Assembly: GCA_021295675.1 (NCBI GenBank)
Contig: JAGWBY010000185.1
Span: 1-6,493, forward strand
Length of the DNA stretch: 6,493 nucleotides
Reading direction: 5' to 3'
Source of the DNA: Candidatus Latescibacterota bacterium
GTDB taxonomy: Bacteria > Latescibacterota > UBA2968 > UBA8231
Below, piece after piece: positions 1 to 6,198 of this stretch. The position numbers were made by a program, and so were the translations under genes. How positions within the stretch are numbered: the first letter of the stretch is position 1; each line of letters begins with the position of its first letter. The notes under the pieces were generated by a model. It saw only the letters and a program-made list of their open reading frames with translations. It was not told the origin of the DNA and did no database searches.

Positions 1-1213
1 GGGCTGTGCTCTTCCGCTCCCCCAACGTCACCGCCTCTGCGGAATGTTCGTCGGCCTCGACCCAGCTTCGATGATACATCAGCAGAACGCGATCTCCGTG
101 GAACCACGCATTTGCATAGTCAAACGTGGCGAAGTCCTCGGGCAAACTTCCCAATTCCGGCAGCGCGATCACGGGACTGACGGGATACTGCGGCGGGACC
201 CGATCCACGTCCTCCATTCCCCCGCTGACCTCGATCGTCTTGAAATGCGACCAGCTCGCCCCGCAGTCCGTTGAAATCGCCGCAGACAAGCGGCCCCGTC
301 GATATCCCCTCAAGATCTCCTCCCGCGACGTCTGGTTCCACACGCACAACAGGTCTCCGGTTCTGGGGATCCGCCGCAGCCGCGGCGGAGAATACGAAGC
401 CGCGAGATCGCTTGGCAGCACCGGCGTCCAGGTTTCCCCGCCGTCTTCGCTATAGGTCTGCACCAAGCGCCCCACGGTGGACCTCGCCATCATCATCAAG
501 CGTCCATCCGAACACACTGCAACACTCGGTTCGTCCACTGCCGTAATCCCGCCGCGCCCGTTGGGAATGCCGTCCGCATCGAACCAGCCCATCAACTGCC
601 CCCTGCACATCCGCCAGGTCCGCCCCTCGTCATCCGAATAACTCGCCGCCGCAATATCCACCTCCGGATAGTGATAGTGCCCGCTGACCTGGAGGCGCAA
701 TCCCTTCCAATAGCCGTAGCTGCTCACCCGCTTGTACTCCATCCCCAGATGATGATTGTTGCTGTGGCAGATCCGGCTCGGCATGACCATGCGCCCGTTC
801 GGCATCTGGATCATCGCGTCATAGTACGGCCCGCCCAGCAGATTCATCGGCCATTCCCCGGTCCAACTCCGTCCATCATCCATCGACACCGAGAGAAAGA
901 ACGGATTCCAATTGAACATCTCCGTGCCAGGATCCCGGTTATTCCTGCCCAGATGCGCCAGCGCCAGACTGCCGGACTGCAAGCGGATGCACGACAGAGA
1001 GGTCGGTTCTCCCAAGATCGTCCAGTCCAGAGCCTCGGATTCGCGCCAGGTCCGCCCCCCATCTCCGGATCGATAGCAGCGGCGTCCCGCGATCATCATC
1101 AGCCCATCCTCGACCTCCACCACAGCCGTCGCGCTCCCGGCACCGACACCGAGATGTTCGACAACCCCGTTCGGAACTGGCTTCCGAAATACCGGCTTAC
1201 ACGAATCGGTCAT
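1..1213 (-). CDS. Sialidase/BNR-repeat (Asp-box) family protein, C-terminus cut by window edge
   Basis: The minus strand is open from an ATG at 1213 to base 1, giving 404 codons with no stop, so the C-terminus lies outside the window. Five Asp-box motifs (S-x-D-x-G-x-[TS]-W) are visible, at about residues 49-56, 110-117, 193-200, 255-262 and 314-321. They mark blades of a six-bladed beta-propeller of the sialidase (neuraminidase) superfamily. An EPSV...DGRLMMMAR stretch at about 228-244 also fits the family. A GGAGG at 1221-1225, seven bases before the ATG, supports this start. I see no convincing signal peptide, so a cytoplasmic location is possible. True sialidases use an arginine triad plus Tyr/Glu and Asp, which I cannot assign here; many bacterial members of this family have unknown substrates, so sialic acid cleavage is not established. 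The gene lies 72 bases after the broken epimerase, with no evident terminator between them. Confidence 0.9.
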   Translation of the reverse strand, partial: MTDSCKPVFRKPVPNGVVEHLGVGAGSATAVVEVEDGLMMIAGRRCYRSGDGGRTWRESEALDWTILGEPTSLSCIRLQSGSLALAHLGRNNRDPGTEMFNWNPFFLSVSMDDGRSWTGEWPMNLLGGPYYDAMIQMPNGRMVMPSRICHSNNHHLGMEYKRVSSYGYWKGLRLQVSGHYHYPEVDIAAASYSDDEGRTWRMCRGQLMGWFDADGIPNGRGGITAVDEPSVAVCSDGRLMMMARSTVGRLVQTYSEDGGETWTPVLPSDLAASYSPPRLRRIPRTGDLLCVWNQTSREEILRGYRRGRLSAAISTDCGASWSHFKTIEVSGGMEDVDRVPPQYPVSPVIALPELGSLPEDFATFDYANAWFHGDRVLLMYHRSWVEADEHSAEAVTLGERKSTA

Positions 1214-1285
1214 TTGTTCTCCTCCACGATTCAGAGTCGACGCCCCGCCAAGTGATCCGCGGGAGCGGTATGGGCAATTCAGCTT

Positions 1286-2283
1286 TCATCTATCGGCAAA
1301 TTGCGAATCGCGGAAACAGGCCGGTCGGCGTCTAAGCAAGCCTTGTTCCCAGTACCAGTTGATCGTTCGCGTCAATCCTTCCTCTTGGTCCGTGTAGGTT
1401 AGGCCCAACTCAGCGGTGGCACGGCTGCCGTCGGCGCGGAAACCGTGTGCGGTGAGGCGGTAGGTTTCCCACGACAGGACCGGCGGTCTGCGGGTCAGGC
1501 GCGACACGCGTAGGGCGCGGCCAGTGGAGCGGGAATGGTCGGTGGCGACCAGCGCCCGGCTAACCGACAGATCAGCCGGCCGAGTTCGGTCAATTTGCCG
1601 ACCGTGCCCGCGAGTATATAGCGCTCCCCGATCCGGCCATTTTCAGCCGCCAGCACGTGCCCCCGAGCCGCGTCGTCAATGTACACCAAGCTCATCCAGT
1701 TGGGAAAGAGCGCGGGCACCCAACCGTTGAGCAGGTTAATAATAAAGCGCTCGGAGGGTTTGCGGTCGCCCGGACCGTAGATGGCAGCGGGCTGGACGCA
1801 GATGAGCGGCACTCCTTTGTCTGCATACGCGAACGCCACCTGCTCGGCTGCGCGTTTGGCCTTTTCATAACGCGAGAGAAAGTAGCCGCGATGAACCGTT
1901 GTCTCGGTGGCGATTTGGCCTTTGGCCTCGCCAATGCAGGCGGCGGTACTGGTATAGACGACCTTGGCGACGCCGACCGCCAAGGCCGCCTCCATGGCGT
2001 TGCGGGTCCCTTCGGTTTCAGTGGCCAAGAGTTCGGCCTCGTCCAAGCCCCACAAGTCGTAGAGCGCTGCGGCGTGGAAGAGGGTATCGCAACCTGCGAG
2101 CGCGGCTTCGATGCTCGTGCGAACGAAGATGTCGCCGCGGACGATTTCGACGCCTAGGGCCTCCAGTGTTTCGGTCTGACTAGTGGGCCGCGCCAGCACC
2201 CGGACTTGCGTGCCGCTAGCGATGAGGGCGCGGACCAAAGCACCGCCGACAAAGCCGGTGCCGCCGGTGACCAAAGCCCGCAT
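1286..2283 (-). pseudogene. NAD-dependent epimerase/dehydratase (dihydroflavonol reductase/HpnA-like), frameshifted near C-terminus
   Basis: This is an extended short-chain dehydrogenase/reductase in two frames. The first frame (2283-1495, 262 codons) has the Rossmann motif GGTGFVG at residues 7-13, the catalytic YEKAK at 139-143 with S112/T113 nearby, and a YGPGD segment at 169-173. It also has the VYIDDAARGHVLAAENG and GERYILAG segments typical of DFR/HpnA-type reductases. It ends early at a TGA (1495-1497). The missing C-terminal domain continues in another frame (about 1507-1286): SRLTRRPP, then SRATAELGL and INWYWEQG, which match the usual family ending. The combined 998 bases would encode about 331 residues, the normal family length, and is one base short of a multiple of three. 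A single-base loss somewhere around 1495-1527 is the simplest explanation. It could be a genuine inactivating mutation or a sequencing error. Its ATG overlaps the upstream stop as TAATG, implying coupled translation. The substrate is unknown. Confidence 0.85.
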
Positions 2284-3104
2284 TAGGCGGCGGCTTCAGC
2301 CCCGAGATGTTGGCGCAGAAAGACGCGCAGTGGAACGTCCTCATCCGTGGGCGAGGTGTAGCCGTAGCCGCCGGTCGGCGCGTATCCTAGTAGCTGGCGG
2401 CGGATCGGATCAGAGCGCTCAAAAAGGTGTTCGACGGTCTGGTCGTCGCGGGGGCGAAGCCAGCGATAGGAGTACCCGTAGAAGAGCGCCTTGCGGGCAA
2501 CAGCGGAGGCATTGGAGCTGGCCGAGTGCCAGATCCGGCGGTCAAAGAGCACGGCCCCGCCCTGCGGTACCAGCACGGGGACGGCGTTGCGGGGCAAGGA
2601 GCCGTCGTCGGGGATGTCATACGCGTCCAGCAAATGGCTGCCGGGCACGACCCAAAAATTGGCGCGGCCGGCCGCCGAACAGTCGCTGAGGAAATAGGCC
2701 ATCTTGACCGAAATCCGCGGCCGGGGGCTGGACTCGATCTCGTGGTTGACGCGGTCCGAGTCTTGGTGCCAGCCCTGCATCTTGACTTGGCCGTTGTTAG
2801 GCTCGGCGGCTGGGCTGTAGGCGAGGACGGTGTGGTAGATTTGGATATTCCAGCCGAGCGTTCCCCAGATTTTGGGCAGTGCTCGGGGCCAATCGACCAA
2901 GTCTAGGTAGCGCTCGTCGCGCCAAACCATGTCGCGGACGGTCAGCCGGTCGTAGGGGCCCTCCGCGTCAATCCGGTCAGAGACTTCCACAAGTGCGTCA
3001 ACTACGTCGGGAGGCAGCATCTCGTCGAAGACGAGGTAGCCGCGCTGAGAGAACTCTAGGCGTTCAGCCTCGGTCAACGCGTACTGCAAGCAAGAAGCAT
3101 CCAT
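2283..3104 (-). CDS. Phytanoyl-CoA dioxygenase (PhyH) family protein
   Basis: A 273-residue protein of the PhyH branch of Fe(II)/2-oxoglutarate-dependent oxygenases, which hydroxylate (or sometimes halogenate) an organic substrate using O2 and 2-oxoglutarate. The iron-binding triad is visible: H113 and D115 in WHQD (112-115), and H193 in IWHSAS (191-196). R204, eleven residues after the distal His, is placed to bind 2-oxoglutarate. VPGSH at 153-157 is another family signature. Length is normal for the family and no signal peptide is seen, so it should be cytoplasmic. The ATG at 3104 lies 36 bases after the ammonium transporter stop, with only a weak purine-rich stretch before it, so it is probably read in one transcript with that gene. 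Its TAA overlaps the epimerase ATG by one base. The substrate cannot be inferred: bacterial members act on many small metabolites, and true phytanoyl-CoA activity is unlikely to be implied by family membership alone. Confidence 0.9.
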   Translation of the reverse strand: MDASCLQYALTEAERLEFSQRGYLVFDEMLPPDVVDALVEVSDRIDAEGPYDRLTVRDMVWRDERYLDLVDWPRALPKIWGTLGWNIQIYHTVLAYSPAAEPNNGQVKMQGWHQDSDRVNHEIESSPRPRISVKMAYFLSDCSAAGRANFWVVPGSHLLDAYDIPDDGSLPRNAVPVLVPQGGAVLFDRRIWHSASSNASAVARKALFYGYSYRWLRPRDDQTVEHLFERSDPIRRQLLGYAPTGGYGYTSPTDEDVPLRVFLRQHLGAEAAA

Positions 3105-3140
3105 GGAAGCCCCATAAGCGGCGAGCTATTGGGCCGCGAA

Positions 3141-4385
3141 CTACAAGTCGTATCCTGCTTCGCCGTGCTCACTCACGTCGAGTCCGTCGGTCTCGGTCTC
3201 TTCATCTACGCGCAGGCCGCTTACTTTGTCGATGACCTTGAGGATGATAAACGAGACGATTAGGGTGTAAACGGCTGCGCCGACCGCGGCGAAGGCTTGG
3301 ATGCCGAACTGCTTGCCCATGTTGAGGCCCTCGACAGTACCGCCCAAGGAGGTCGAGGCAAAGAAGGACACCAGCAAAACTCCGACCAAGCCGCCGAAGC
3401 CGTGAACCCCTACTACGTCGAGCGCGTCGTCGTACCCGCAGGTGCGCTTGAGCCAAGTGGCGGCCCAATAGGCGACGACACCGGAGCACAGGCCGATGGC
3501 AATGCCCGAGGCCGGGGTAATGGCCGCTAGCCCGGCGATGGCGCCGGTGGCAAAACCGAGCGCACTGGGTTTGCCGTTTTTGATCCATTCGATAAAGATC
3601 CACGTCAGCGCCGCGACGCTGGGCGAGATTTGGGTGACCACGACCGCCATAGCCGCTTGCCCATTAGCTGCCAAGGCACTGCCGCCGTTGAAGCCGAACC
3701 ACCCCACCCACAGCATGGCCGTGCCGACGAGGTTCATGGTCATGTTGTGCGGGGGCATGGGATGCTCGGGATAGCCGGTGCGCTTGCCGACGAGGATCGC
3801 GGCGACCAACGCGGCCGCCCCAGCGGTGATATGGACGACGATGCCGCCGGCAAAGTCAAAGACGCCCATTGCGCCCAAGTAGCCGCCCTCTCCCCAGACC
3901 ATGTGCGTGATGGGCAGATAGACCAAAACGCACCACAGCCCACTGAACCACAGCACGGCCGAAAATTTCATGCGCTCGGCAAAGGCACCGACAAAAAGCC
4001 CAGGGGTGATGATGGCAAACGTCATCTGGAAGACGAAGAACAGCAATTCCGGAATGGTGCCCGAGAGGCTATCGACGGTGACGCCGCTGAGAAAGGACTT
4101 GGACAGGTTGCCGATGAAGGGGTTGCTAGCCGTAAAGGCCAAGCTATAACCGAAAATGGTCCACAAGACCGTGATCAGGGCCGCAATCCCAAAGCAGTGC
4201 ATAAAGACCGAGAGCACGTTGCGCGTGCGGACCAGACCGGCGTAAAACATGGCCAAGCCGGGGATCATCATAAAGAGAACCAAGCCGGTGGAAATCAGAA
4301 TCCATTGGGCGAAGGCAGTTTTGGGAACTGCGAAAGAAATAAGAGCCAGCAGGGCGAGGAGGCCCCACTTTCCGCGAACCAGCAT
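3141..4385 (-). CDS. amt: Ammonium transporter, Amt family
   Basis: A 414-residue inner-membrane ammonium channel. Residues 1-26 look like a cleavable signal peptide (a hydrophobic run ending AFA before Q27), followed by about eleven hydrophobic helices. Residues aligning with E. coli AmtB function are present: F119 and F123 (phenylalanine gate), W164, F232 and S236 (recruitment site), D177 in DFAGG, and the twin pore histidines H185 (VVHITAG) and H328 (GVHGFGG). The C-terminal tail (about 390-414, with DGLDVSEHGE) keeps the form that binds a PII protein (GlnK) to close the channel, but no glnK/glnB gene lies in the window. Between ITPASG (289-294) and IAIGL (295-299) it seems to lack about eight residues usually present there. 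The ATG at 4385 follows GGGGG (4392-4396) at six bases. I saw no sigma-54 promoter upstream. It probably leads a unit with the oxygenase and epimerase. Confidence 0.95.
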   Translation of the reverse strand: MLVRGKWGLLALLALISFAVPKTAFAQWILISTGLVLFMMIPGLAMFYAGLVRTRNVLSVFMHCFGIAALITVLWTIFGYSLAFTASNPFIGNLSKSFLSGVTVDSLSGTIPELLFFVFQMTFAIITPGLFVGAFAERMKFSAVLWFSGLWCVLVYLPITHMVWGEGGYLGAMGVFDFAGGIVVHITAGAAALVAAILVGKRTGYPEHPMPPHNMTMNLVGTAMLWVGWFGFNGGSALAANGQAAMAVVVTQISPSVAALTWIFIEWIKNGKPSALGFATGAIAGLAAITPASGIAIGLCSGVVAYWAATWLKRTCGYDDALDVVGVHGFGGLVGVLLVSFFASTSLGGTVEGLNMGKQFGIQAFAAVGAAVYTLIVSFIILKVIDKVSGLRVDEETETDGLDVSEHGEAGYDL

Positions 4386-4449
4386 GTTGAACCCCCTTTT
4401 AGATGCGAGCTAGGTGGAATGCGTGCAGGAGTAAGTTTATATAAATAAG

Positions 4450-4470
4450 AAAAATTGGGCCGTTGCCCAA
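4450..4470 (-). terminator. Probable rho-independent terminator after the SRPBCC gene
   Basis: On the minus strand TTGGGC (4470-4465) and GCCCAA (4460-4455) form a perfect six-base-pair stem with a four-base AACG loop, followed at once by TTTTT (4454-4450) and further T-rich sequence. It lies about 80 bases beyond the SRPBCC stop codon and 65 bases before the amt start. It could end the oxidoreductase/SRPBCC transcript, or act as an attenuator in the amt leader if transcription begins upstream of it. The stem is short, so efficiency may be modest. Confidence 0.5.
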
Positions 4471-4528
4471 GCGTTGATCGCAAAGTTGTCAGGTTGGGAC
4501 GACAAAAATGGCGGGAAAGGGGTGTAAT

Positions 4529-4541
4529 TTTTGCAGCAAAA
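4529..4541. repeat. Near-perfect palindrome TTTTGC-A-GCAAAA
   Basis: Two six-base arms around a single central base form a 13-base symmetrical sequence just downstream of the SRPBCC stop codon and about 145 bases upstream of the amt start. The shape suits a dimeric DNA-binding regulator, but it is a single copy in AT-rich sequence and could be chance. Confidence 0.25.
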
Positions 4542-4550
4542 GGTACGGCA

Positions 4551-5009
4551 TTAGTGGAGTAATATTTTGCGAATCGCTTGCTGCCGATAGGCAAAAATGC
4601 GTTTGAGCTGGAGTTTGACTAAAGGCAAACCGATTGCGCTCAACGGCCATAGCGGCAGACGGTAGAGGACGCGGTCGCCGATTTCGGTCCCTTCGCTGCT
4701 TTCAGTGAAGGTATGGGTATGGTGCCAAAAGCTATAGGGGCCCTTGAGTTGCTCGTCCGCAAAGGAGTGGGGTGGGTCCCAGTGCGAGATCTGCGAACGC
4801 CAAATGAAGGACAGACCAAAGAGGCTGAGGCGATAGTTGATGAGGGTGCCGGCGGAAATTGCGATGGGAGCCGGGCTGATGATGCGGAATCTCAATTCGG
4901 GTGGGGTAATGCGCTCGAGGTTTTGCGCCTCGGCGAAGAAGGCGAAGACCTCTTCGCGCCCGAGGGGCAAGACCGTCGATGTTTCGAGGACGTGATTTTT
5001 AGGTGGCAT
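4551..5009 (-). CDS. SRPBCC-fold ligand-binding protein (COG4276-like)
   Basis: A 152-residue protein resembling the stand-alone SRPBCC (START/Bet v 1-like) ligand-binding family grouped in COG4276. Recognisable conserved stretches, numbered from the ATG, are EVFAFFAEAQNLERITPPEL (about 20-39), the GTLINYRLSLFGL region (about 54-66) with W70 following, and ADEQLKGPYSFWHHTHTF (about 84-101), then GTEIGDRVLYRLP (about 106-118). These proteins form a helix-grip fold with a deep hydrophobic pocket; their ligands are mostly unknown, and no catalytic role can be claimed. I chose the ATG at 5009, which overlaps the oxidoreductase stop by 11 bases. A TTG at 5021 in the same frame would add four residues. 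Neither has a clear ribosome binding site, so translation probably depends on coupling to the upstream gene. A hairpin terminator follows at 4450-4470. Confidence 0.85.
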   Translation of the reverse strand: MPPKNHVLETSTVLPLGREEVFAFFAEAQNLERITPPELRFRIISPAPIAISAGTLINYRLSLFGLSFIWRSQISHWDPPHSFADEQLKGPYSFWHHTHTFTESSEGTEIGDRVLYRLPLWPLSAIGLPLVKLQLKRIFAYRQQAIRKILLH

Positions 5010-5970
5010 GACTGTGAACAATTTGGTCTATGACTCGGCTAGTGCGAGCGGCGCTTACACCGGTGCTGGGGCATTCGCCTCGGCCCAACAGGGCATCGAC
5101 TACCATCTGGATCAGGGGCTGCTGGACGTGTTGGGGTGGGTCGATGGCAAAGGTTTGGGTCCCGGCGTTGGTGGTCAGTTCGACCGGGGTGAAGGCGAAG
5201 GTGGAAAAGGCGATCCGGCCCTTGTCGCCGACGATTTCGATCCGGTCGCAGCGCTGATCCGCGGCGAAGTTCCAGACACCTACACCGAGTGCGCCGGACT
5301 CGAAGGCAAAGCTGGCGGTAACGGCATCTTCGGCTTGGTAGAGACCAGCTTGGTTGGTTGCGTGGCCCGAGGCGTGGGCGATGGGGCCGAGCAGAAAGTC
5401 GAGGAAGTCGAACTGATGCGAGGCTAGATCGAAGAAATAGCCGCCGCCCGCAATCTCTGGGACGACGCGCCAGGGCAGGTCGTCGGAATTCTCTGACGCG
5501 GGTTGGCAGAGCGCGATGGAGGCGAAGCGCACTGCGCCGATGACCCCTTCCTCGACCAGCGACTGGACCTTGAGGAAAGCGGGCAGGGCGCGGCGGTAGT
5601 AAGCGACGAAAAGCGGCACTCCGGCCCGACGGCAAGCGTCGATCATCGCTAGGCACTCGCCGGGATTGCGCGCCATTGGCTTTTCGACGTAAACAGGTTT
5701 GCCGGCTCGGGCGACTTGGGCCGTGTAGTGAGCGTGGGTGTCGGGGGGCGTTGCGATATAAACCGCATCGACGTCTGGGTCGGCGATGAGTGCGTCGGCT
5801 TGGTCGTACCACTTGGGCACGCCGTGGCGCGCGGCATAGTCGCGGGCCTTGTCCGCGCTGCGGCGCATGACCGCCACCAGTCCGGAATCGGGCGTCTTGT
5901 ACAGAGCGGGGCCACTCTTTACTTCGGTGACGTCGCCGCAGCCAATGATACCCCAGCGAATTGTAGCCAT
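4999..5970 (-). CDS. Gfo/Idh/MocA family NAD(P)-dependent oxidoreductase
   Basis: A 323-residue cytoplasmic dehydrogenase of the family that oxidises or reduces sugars, inositols and related polyols. The N-terminal Rossmann fold opens with GIIGCGDV (7-14), binding NAD(P). ATPPDTHAHY (73-82) and the EKP motif at 96-98 follow; K97 is the usual catalytic lysine. The C-terminal domain carries GGGYFFDLASHQFDFL (175-190), in which D181 and H185 are the conserved catalytic-site pair. Length is typical for the family. The ATG at 5970 is preceded by AGGAG (5979-5983) at eight bases, which settles the start. The stop overlaps the SRPBCC gene, suggesting co-translation. The family is very broad and the exact substrate cannot be told from sequence. 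A 228-base divergent spacer separates it from the DUF433 gene and presumably holds its promoter. Confidence 0.95.
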   Translation of the reverse strand: MATIRWGIIGCGDVTEVKSGPALYKTPDSGLVAVMRRSADKARDYAARHGVPKWYDQADALIADPDVDAVYIATPPDTHAHYTAQVARAGKPVYVEKPMARNPGECLAMIDACRRAGVPLFVAYYRRALPAFLKVQSLVEEGVIGAVRFASIALCQPASENSDDLPWRVVPEIAGGGYFFDLASHQFDFLDFLLGPIAHASGHATNQAGLYQAEDAVTASFAFESGALGVGVWNFAADQRCDRIEIVGDKGRIAFSTFAFTPVELTTNAGTQTFAIDPPQHVQQPLIQMVVDALLGRGECPSTGVSAARTSRVIDQIVHSHAT

Positions 5971-6198
5971 GAAATGTTCTCCTGACGAGGCGGCCTGTTG
6001 GACGATAGTGACTAGGCCGTTGCCGTAACTATTTGCGACCCGACGGCGACTCTCCTCAAAGTAGCAAAAATTTTTCTAACTGCGAAATTCCCCTATACTA
6101 TCTTACTTTTACTTATGATCGCTTGGTCTCCTAAAGGCGGATCGGCCAAAAGCCCGATGGCGCGTATGAACGGAATCAACCAACCTCGGAGTGCAAAT
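5971..6198. other. Divergent intergenic region with probable promoters
   Basis: This 228-base spacer lies between the oxidoreductase (minus) and DUF433 (plus) genes. Its centre (about 6061-6118) is markedly AT-rich against GC-rich neighbours. On the plus strand TATACT at 6094-6099 matches the -10 consensus at five of six positions, about 100 bases before the DUF433 start, but the -35 region (TTTTTC at 6071-6076) is poor. AAAAATTTTT at 6066-6075 is a perfect palindrome. CGGCCT (5991-5996) and AGGCCG (6014-6019) are inverted repeats that could form a weak hairpin in the oxidoreductase leader. I find no convincing small gene here; the DUF433 frame stays open upstream of 6199 through ATGs at 6115, 6157 and 6166. 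Confidence 0.45.
6188..6191 (+). promoter_or_regulatory. Ribosome binding site for the DUF433 gene
   Basis: GGAG lies seven bases before the ATG at 6199. The upstream in-frame ATGs at 6115, 6157 and 6166 have no comparable site at a suitable distance, so this decides the start. Confidence 0.6.

Larger units (their letters stand above)
4386..4550. other. AT-rich intergenic spacer upstream of amt
   Basis: This 165-base spacer separates the SRPBCC gene from the ammonium transporter, both on the minus strand. It holds the terminator-like hairpin at 4450-4470 and a near-perfect palindrome, TTTTGC-A-GCAAAA, at 4529-4541. The leader below the hairpin is AT-rich on the minus strand (a TTTATATAAA stretch around 4434-4443) and could include a -10 element, but I found no matching -35 and no clear sigma-54 (GG...GC) promoter. 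The transporter's ribosome binding site GGGGG is at 4392-4396. Confidence 0.5.

Noticed and set aside
671..1255. Plus-strand 194-codon frame opposite the sialidase-like gene
   Set aside because: It has no family features; the opposite strand carries five Asp boxes in one continuous frame with a strong ribosome binding site.
1490..1530. Programmed ribosomal frameshift as explanation for the split epimerase
   Set aside because: No slippery heptamer or following stem-loop/pseudoknot is evident, and this family is not known to use one; mutation or sequence error is simpler.
1657..2157. Plus-strand 166-codon frame opposite the epimerase
   Set aside because: It is antisense to a well-defined SDR domain and has no recognisable motif or ribosome binding site.
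3630..4448. Long plus-strand open frame (272 codons) antisense to amt
   Set aside because: It mirrors the codon structure of the Amt gene, is highly charged with no recognisable domain, and the Amt protein on the other strand is unambiguous.
4386..4550. Sigma-54/NtrC promoter before amt
   Set aside because: No TGGCAC-N5-TTGC-like pair with the required GG/GC spacing was found on the minus strand.
5039..5812. 257-codon minus-strand frame inside the Gfo/Idh/MocA gene
   Set aside because: It is an Arg/Pro-rich out-of-frame shadow of a GC-rich gene whose real frame has clear NAD-binding and catalytic motifs.
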